From Halobacteriovorax sp. (GTDB lineage: Bacteria > Bdellovibrionota > Bacteriovoracia > Bacteriovoracales > Bacteriovoracaceae), in the NCBI GenBank assembly GCA_002716825.1, contig PBCC01000033.1, positions 1-38,963 on the forward strand: a DNA stretch of 38,963 nt. The letters are read 5' to 3'. Below the pieces are notes generated by a model. It saw only the letters and a list, made by a program, of their open reading frames with translations. It was not told the DNA's origin and ran no database searches. Position 1 is the first letter of the stretch. Each line of letters starts with the position of its first letter. Positions 34,385 through 38,963 of this stretch are shown piece after piece. Made by a program: the position numbers and the translations under genes.

Positions 34385-37300
34385 TCAATCCCTTGGAGAC
34401 TCAAGCATTATCAGATCAAGTGAGTCGGACATCCACTTCGAGACAGCAACAGGGTCTTCAAGCGGAGCCAAGATGTATTTATTCCAACTCGCTTCACTCG
34501 AACTTACACTCTTCAGTATTTTTATTGGTTCGTGATAGTGTTCATTTTGCTTACAAACAACAAGCTCACCATTTGCTTCACATGCCCGACTATGCGCTGA
34601 CCTTCTTATATAGTCGGCCAAACCAGCTCCATTTCCAAGCTCTGCTACGTTTGCAATGGCTTTTAGTGCGAGAACATCATCTGCATCGCTAGAGTAATCC
34701 CTGGCCATTAGCTCAGCTAACGCAAATAGCGCATTGGCAGTATCTTTTATGTCCTTTGCTTCAAAGTGATTTGTGATCAACGAGAATAGACCAATTCGCT
34801 CCTCATCAGAAAGTGCGAGTTGATTAAAGTACGAATAGCCAGATTTTAATAGTGCTAGATATTGTTCATTACCCTCAGTGATATTTTGAGCGATGTGATC
34901 TGTTATTGGATGGATGGCGAACAAAAAGCTCTTAAATGACTGCATTGTCCATGGCTTTGACAGCTCATCATAGTGACTAGCGCTCCAGGCCATAAACTGT
35001 AATGCCTTGTCCCAGTTACAGACTTGATTTATATCGCAAACACTTGAGGATATAATCAGCAAATCGCCTATAATATCTTCGATTTTTCTTAGTTCTTGAT
35101 ATTCTAATGTGCTGACGAAATCGATCACATTTTCTATCACTGTTGAATTTTCTGGATTAAGAGACTGCAAAAGACTAATAAGTGTTTCGTCTGATACGGC
35201 ACTGTCAAATCCACGAAGGAGCTGATCAGAAATGAGATTGAGAGACTTAGACTTAATAAAGACTTCGAATTCCTCTGGGCTTCGTGCAAAGCGATCACGC
35301 GTCCAGCGGGCCATGTTTGAAAATGCAGAAATCTCTGCCAACTCAGATAATACTTTTCCATTGTGTTTTCTAAGCTGTCTTTTTGTTTGAATCCAGGGAA
35401 TATTGAAGCCATCACCGTCTTTCTTGAACTTAACAATTGTAGAGATTTGGCTCACCTTTGATGAACTTCCCACAACAGAACCAAGCAGGGCCTTCATATA
35501 GTCACCATAGTTTAGTCCGTGAAGCTGGACGTCCATTAATGAAGGGAATGCTTCCACCGCATTTTTCGCCATTCTTTTTTCATTACGACTCATAAACTTT
35601 CCGCAAAAGCCTGCCTTGACACAAATTTTGAACATCTTATATTTGCTTTCAACAACACTAAGATAGTCAAAAGATTTTGCGACAGAGTTTTTGTAGTGCG
35701 CACCGAGATAGTTTTCATCAAAGTTCACATCTCTGATAACCACTTCGATTCGCTCCATCGCAGTAGTTTTCTGTGTCGAGCTTGAATCTTGCGTAGTATA
35801 ATTCAGTGCTTGATCATTATGAGGCAAGGCCCTATTGCTAAGGTCGTAGAACATCGACAATGACTCTTTAATCGAAAGGTTTTGATTGTGTGTTTGTCTG
35901 GCACGTAAGGGGATTGGAACTCCTGCATTTGAGTCTAAGGCCTTCAAAAACAATCTCGCTGCAATTGGAGATTCTGAATCATTGCGTCTTGTAAGAAGTT
36001 CTATGAATTTTTTAGCGAAATCAAGGAGTTCTTGTTTGTCTGGACAGGGCGTACCCCCAATCGACTTATTTAAATCATTTTCGCATTTAAGCTTGCGCTC
36101 TTCCTTAGGATATTCCTTTTGCGACAACTCGGCCCACTGTCCGGACTCTTTACTAACAGCAATCGACTTAAGTACGCTGGCCATATTTTTAAGAAGGTTT
36201 TGATCACTTACTGCCGAAGCGAGTTGTATCAGAATTTTAGATCTAAAATCCTTGTAGTCAGCGCCATCATTATTCAGAACTAGTTTTGACAGTAAATTGG
36301 CAAATTCATAAAACTCTTTTGAGGAAAGATTTTTTCTTGCATTTACTAGAAGCTTTTCAAGTGCATCACGACCACCAACTGCCATTTGAGCATTCTTTGC
36401 CATCAGAATTAGTGACTGCATGACATGTTCATCAAGTAGGCCACCGCTACTAAAAAGCTCGCTCTCATGTTCTAGTTGATACTGAAGTGCAAGCTCACTT
36501 AGAAGCTGTAAATTTTTAAGTGTTATTTGCGTGTCAAAAGGTCTGCAATCTTTTGGAAAGTCCTTTATCAATAGCTCTAAATCTGTTGATGAAAGACTAT
36601 TTAAACATTTTGAGGCTACAAAACTGTTTTCATCACTAAATGTGAAAGTCTGTCTATTTGGATTATTTGCAGGTAATAATGATCGAATTTGCTCTGCCCA
36701 CTGGGTTAGCCTTTCACCATTAATAAACAACTCGATCACTTTTAGAATATGTTCTCTTGAAAAAAAGAGAGAGAACTCGGCCAAGACTTCTTTGCCACTT
36801 AGGTTTGAAGCTATTGCTTTTAAACTTTCGAAGGTTTGCTCTGCTTTATTATTTAAGTTCAGCGTTCTAATTACAGACGGGATTCGATCTAGTAATACTG
36901 TATACGCATCAAGATAGTAGTTAAAAAGCGGTTTAAAGTTTGTCTGATCATTAAAGTGTCTATCGACGTAATTGAAGAGAAAATCTTTTTCTGCATCGTT
37001 AAAAAAAGACCAAACGCTTCCAAGGGCCGGCCAAGACTCACGAAACTCAGAACTAAAAGCCCGAGTTGCGAGATGTGCCATCTCTGTATAAGTTTCTTTT
37101 TTAAATCCTTTTAAGAATTTTACATAGTCACTTATAACGCTTGATTCTTTATCCTCGATAATCTCTAACATACTAAGTGCGACACCGAGATAATCTTGCT
37201 CTCCATACACGCTTACCAAGCGGCCAATTTCTGCCTCAGATTGCTCTGTTGCCTCAAGTACGGAACGACTAAGTATTCGCACAAGTGGTAGTACTCCAGG

Positions 37301-38434
37301 CACTGCAATGAGATCAACAAGCGATTTCTTTAATCTCACAACACTCAATTCATGTACTTTATCACTTAGATTTACCTTAATTGATCTAAACTCAGGACAT
37401 GACTGTGAGGCTATTTGATGAAGGGCTATATCTTCTTCGAGATATCTCGCAAGATCTTCACTGTCGAGATCCTTAAGTTTATTTAATATGACGACAAGAT
37501 GGTGATCCAGATCAACAAAGAACGATTTTTCGCTCAACTGGCTACATTTCAGACCCAATTTACGTACGGCCGCAATCGAGCGCAGATCATCTAATACAAG
37601 TGGATTATTTTTTTTAAACGCTAACAGTTTCTGTAGAAGCTCTTTGTTAAATGCATTGCTATTGACCCAACCGTAAAGAGTTTTCTCTAGAGGAAGAGTG
37701 GAGGTGTCCAATAGACTAGAGACAAGTTTAGAGTCTGTATCGGTTTTAGGTTTGGCAATAAAATTGACCAGTGTATCTAAGAATTTCACTCTAGACGTTT
37801 TAAACTGAGGCGAAGCGAGAACTTTTGAGAAGCGTTTTCCAAAATCATTTGGCAAAGAAACAGTGCTATAGATAAGTTGAGTTAACAGTTTATGTATTCT
37901 TTGGTTTTCTGCTGCGACAAGATTAAGAGTACGAATGGATTTCTCAACCTCTCGCCTCGATATCCTGTTCTTCCTGTCACACTCTTCACCAGCGGCACAA
38001 CGAAATAGATCGTTCATTCCATCATAAAAGTTGGTATCACTGAGCGCAGTAATGGCTTTACCTAAATCTTCTAGCCCATCCTCTTCATCAAGTTTTTGCG
38101 TTATACCGATAAATTGTCGTAGAATCTGGCGATCATTCAAGGCTTCGCTTGAAAGAGGCATCAAGAGATGATTCCATTTCTCCCCAGGAATTTTTGCAAC
38201 CTGTGCTCTCATACTTGGAAATTTTTTTGACCACTGTGTGCAGTCGAAAATTGCCAATTGATTCTCATGTTCGAACAGGTTTTGAAAGAGATTCATTCTA
38301 GAGCAGGCTATAAGGCGATCATTTTCTATATTTTCTGTGTAAGAATCTTCAATTTGGGATGGTGTTTGCTTTGTACACGACATGAGCACAAGTAAAAGCG
38401 TGAGGAATATTGAAGAGGTTTTCTTAATTACCAT
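34385..38434 (-). CDS. Large predicted lipoprotein of unknown family with paired cysteines
   Basis: 1349 residues; I do not recognise the family. The N-terminus is a lipoprotein signal (MVIKKTSSIFLTLLLVLMSC, lipidated Cys20; next residue Thr). The rest is almost entirely predicted helical, without repeats obvious by eye. After Cys20 there are 16 cysteines, and most lie in close pairs (CAAGEEC, CVKAGFC, CDINQVC, CEANGELVVC and others), as in an oxidised extracytoplasmic protein with local disulfides. The ATG at 38434 overlaps the upstream gene by 11 bp; a longer frame of 17 residues hides the signal. It is probably anchored at the inner or outer membrane facing the periplasm or cell surface. 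It is too large for a housekeeping lipoprotein and likely lineage-restricted. Confidence 0.85.
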   Translation of the reverse strand: MVIKKTSSIFLTLLLVLMSCTKQTPSQIEDSYTENIENDRLIACSRMNLFQNLFEHENQLAIFDCTQWSKKFPSMRAQVAKIPGEKWNHLLMPLSSEALNDRQILRQFIGITQKLDEEDGLEDLGKAITALSDTNFYDGMNDLFRCAAGEECDRKNRISRREVEKSIRTLNLVAAENQRIHKLLTQLIYSTVSLPNDFGKRFSKVLASPQFKTSRVKFLDTLVNFIAKPKTDTDSKLVSSLLDTSTLPLEKTLYGWVNSNAFNKELLQKLLAFKKNNPLVLDDLRSIAAVRKLGLKCSQLSEKSFFVDLDHHLVVILNKLKDLDSEDLARYLEEDIALHQIASQSCPEFRSIKVNLSDKVHELSVVRLKKSLVDLIAVPGVLPLVRILSRSVLEATEQSEAEIGRLVSVYGEQDYLGVALSMLEIIEDKESSVISDYVKFLKGFKKETYTEMAHLATRAFSSEFRESWPALGSVWSFFNDAEKDFLFNYVDRHFNDQTNFKPLFNYYLDAYTVLLDRIPSVIRTLNLNNKAEQTFESLKAIASNLSGKEVLAEFSLFFSREHILKVIELFINGERLTQWAEQIRSLLPANNPNRQTFTFSDENSFVASKCLNSLSSTDLELLIKDFPKDCRPFDTQITLKNLQLLSELALQYQLEHESELFSSGGLLDEHVMQSLILMAKNAQMAVGGRDALEKLLVNARKNLSSKEFYEFANLLSKLVLNNDGADYKDFRSKILIQLASAVSDQNLLKNMASVLKSIAVSKESGQWAELSQKEYPKEERKLKCENDLNKSIGGTPCPDKQELLDFAKKFIELLTRRNDSESPIAARLFLKALDSNAGVPIPLRARQTHNQNLSIKESLSMFYDLSNRALPHNDQALNYTTQDSSSTQKTTAMERIEVVIRDVNFDENYLGAHYKNSVAKSFDYLSVVESKYKMFKICVKAGFCGKFMSRNEKRMAKNAVEAFPSLMDVQLHGLNYGDYMKALLGSVVGSSSKVSQISTIVKFKKDGDGFNIPWIQTKRQLRKHNGKVLSELAEISAFSNMARWTRDRFARSPEEFEVFIKSKSLNLISDQLLRGFDSAVSDETLISLLQSLNPENSTVIENVIDFVSTLEYQELRKIEDIIGDLLIISSSVCDINQVCNWDKALQFMAWSASHYDELSKPWTMQSFKSFLFAIHPITDHIAQNITEGNEQYLALLKSGYSYFNQLALSDEERIGLFSLITNHFEAKDIKDTANALFALAELMARDYSSDADDVLALKAIANVAELGNGAGLADYIRRSAHSRACEANGELVVCKQNEHYHEPIKILKSVSSSEASWNKYILAPLEDPVAVSKWMSDSLDLIMLESPRD

Positions 38435-38963
38435 CTCGTCCTGTAAAAAACTTTTGTGCTGTACCTGTATTAATCTGATAATCACTCATTATGATTTCAG
38501 ACTTTATTGTCGAAGACTGTGCACCTTCTTTATTTGTCATCGCTTCGACTTTAGTGCTTGTTTTTATAGACTGAGGAACTCCAAATCCGTCCTTAGCAAT
38601 ATAACTAATGGATGTTACTACAGTTGTTTTTTGAATTCCTGTAACTCCCTCAACAGTAACTTGAGTCACAACATTTTTACTGTGACTCCACGGCTTTTGT
38701 TCGCTTGTAAAAGTAGCTGTTTGTGAGCCAGAGGGTGAGTAAGTCTTCATACTTTTTAGAGAAGAATCAGAGGCGAAGATTAAGTTAATTTGACTGATAG
38801 CTTTGCTGTGAGTCTCATCCTTTCCCTTCAATAATACATCGCCACTTTTAAGCTTTGTCGCTTGAAAATTATACCCTCGAAGTCGCCCACCTAAGTCTTG
38901 CGGCACAACGTACTCTAATCTTTCATATATTATTTTCTTGAGCTCTTGTTTTAAAGCTTCAAA
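38424..38963 (-). CDS. C-terminal part of an unidentified protein running off the right edge
   Basis: The frame stays open to the window end, so about 179 C-terminal residues are visible and the start is outside. The visible part has an alternating polar beta-strand pattern (GDVLLKGKDETHSKAISQIN; TQVTVEGVTGIQKTTVVTSI) and no membrane segment. It has no cysteine in the visible part, and it is rich in Ser, Thr and Lys. Start codons inside it (such as GTG at 38906) are internal, since the same frame continues upstream. Its last 11 bp overlap the start of the large lipoprotein gene, suggesting one message and perhaps a joint envelope role. Confidence 0.75.
   Translation of the reverse strand, partial: FEALKQELKKIIYERLEYVVPQDLGGRLRGYNFQATKLKSGDVLLKGKDETHSKAISQINLIFASDSSLKSMKTYSPSGSQTATFTSEQKPWSHSKNVVTQVTVEGVTGIQKTTVVTSISYIAKDGFGVPQSIKTSTKVEAMTNKEGAQSSTIKSEIIMSDYQINTGTAQKFFTGRDGN

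Noticed and set aside
36531-36917. 128-codon plus-strand open frame
   Set aside because: It lies wholly antisense inside the large lipoprotein gene, has no ribosome-binding site, and shows no protein-like features.
1-38963. CRISPR array, IS element, prophage, tRNA or rRNA
   Set aside because: Reading both strands, I saw no regularly spaced repeats, transposase or integrase motifs, cloverleaf ends or rRNA-like stretches.

Overview
The window is AT-rich, gene-dense bacterial chromosome. It looks like a didermal bacterium from the former Deltaproteobacteria, most plausibly Bdellovibrionota (Bacteriovorax/Halobacteriovorax-like). That placement is inference: it rests on a Myxococcus-like type IV pilus (T4P) gene order, an ABC transporter inside the pilus locus, and a MoxR/Bat operon. 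No marker gene settles it. Almost every gene is on the minus strand, so the transcriptional order runs from right to left. The only substantial plus-strand gene is at 18925-19749.

Right edge to 24.7 kb: a partial gene of unknown function (38424 to the edge) overlaps the start of a 1349-residue predicted lipoprotein with 16 closely paired cysteines. Next come an RlmI-type SAM methyltransferase and a MoxR/Bat cluster: MoxR ATPase, DUF58 protein, membrane protein, BatA, a BatB protein fused to a TPR and charged tail, and BatD. This block continues through overlapping starts and stops into ribF and a short aroE. A promoter-like site lies just before the methyltransferase gene.

24.65 to 11.6 kb is the T4P locus. 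pilB, pilT and pilC are followed by a 240-bp leader and the major pilin pilA, which ends at a strong intrinsic terminator. A divergent pair follows: a membrane-anchored TPR-like protein on the plus strand, and an ABC ATPase plus permease leading into prepilin peptidase pilD on the minus strand. A consensus-like promoter then drives pilM, pilN, pilO, pilP and pilQ. The order pilB-T-C ... A-[G]-H-I-D-M-N-O-P-Q matches the Myxococcus xanthus locus, without pilS and pilR.

11.6 kb to the left edge: with only short gaps or overlaps the same strand continues into a TPR protein, aroQ, efp, accB and accC (fatty-acid synthesis), a second TPR protein, tamB and a TamA/BamA-type Omp85 protein cut by the window edge. 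The biotin carboxylase gene accC carries an in-frame TAA at codon 201 while the sequence on both sides is intact.

Together the genes build and power a T4P (inner-membrane platform, motors, secretin, pilin maturation) and export outer-membrane and envelope components (TAM-like pair, Bat system, large lipoprotein). They are embedded among core metabolism genes: shikimate, flavin, fatty acid and EF-P. The most notable points are the accC nonsense codon, the PilG/H/I-like module with a symmetric 20-bp divergent promoter, the structured pilA leader with a possible 51-codon ORF, and the cysteine-paired giant lipoprotein. No tRNA, rRNA, CRISPR array, insertion sequence or phage gene was seen, and no gene-free stretch exceeds about 240 bases.
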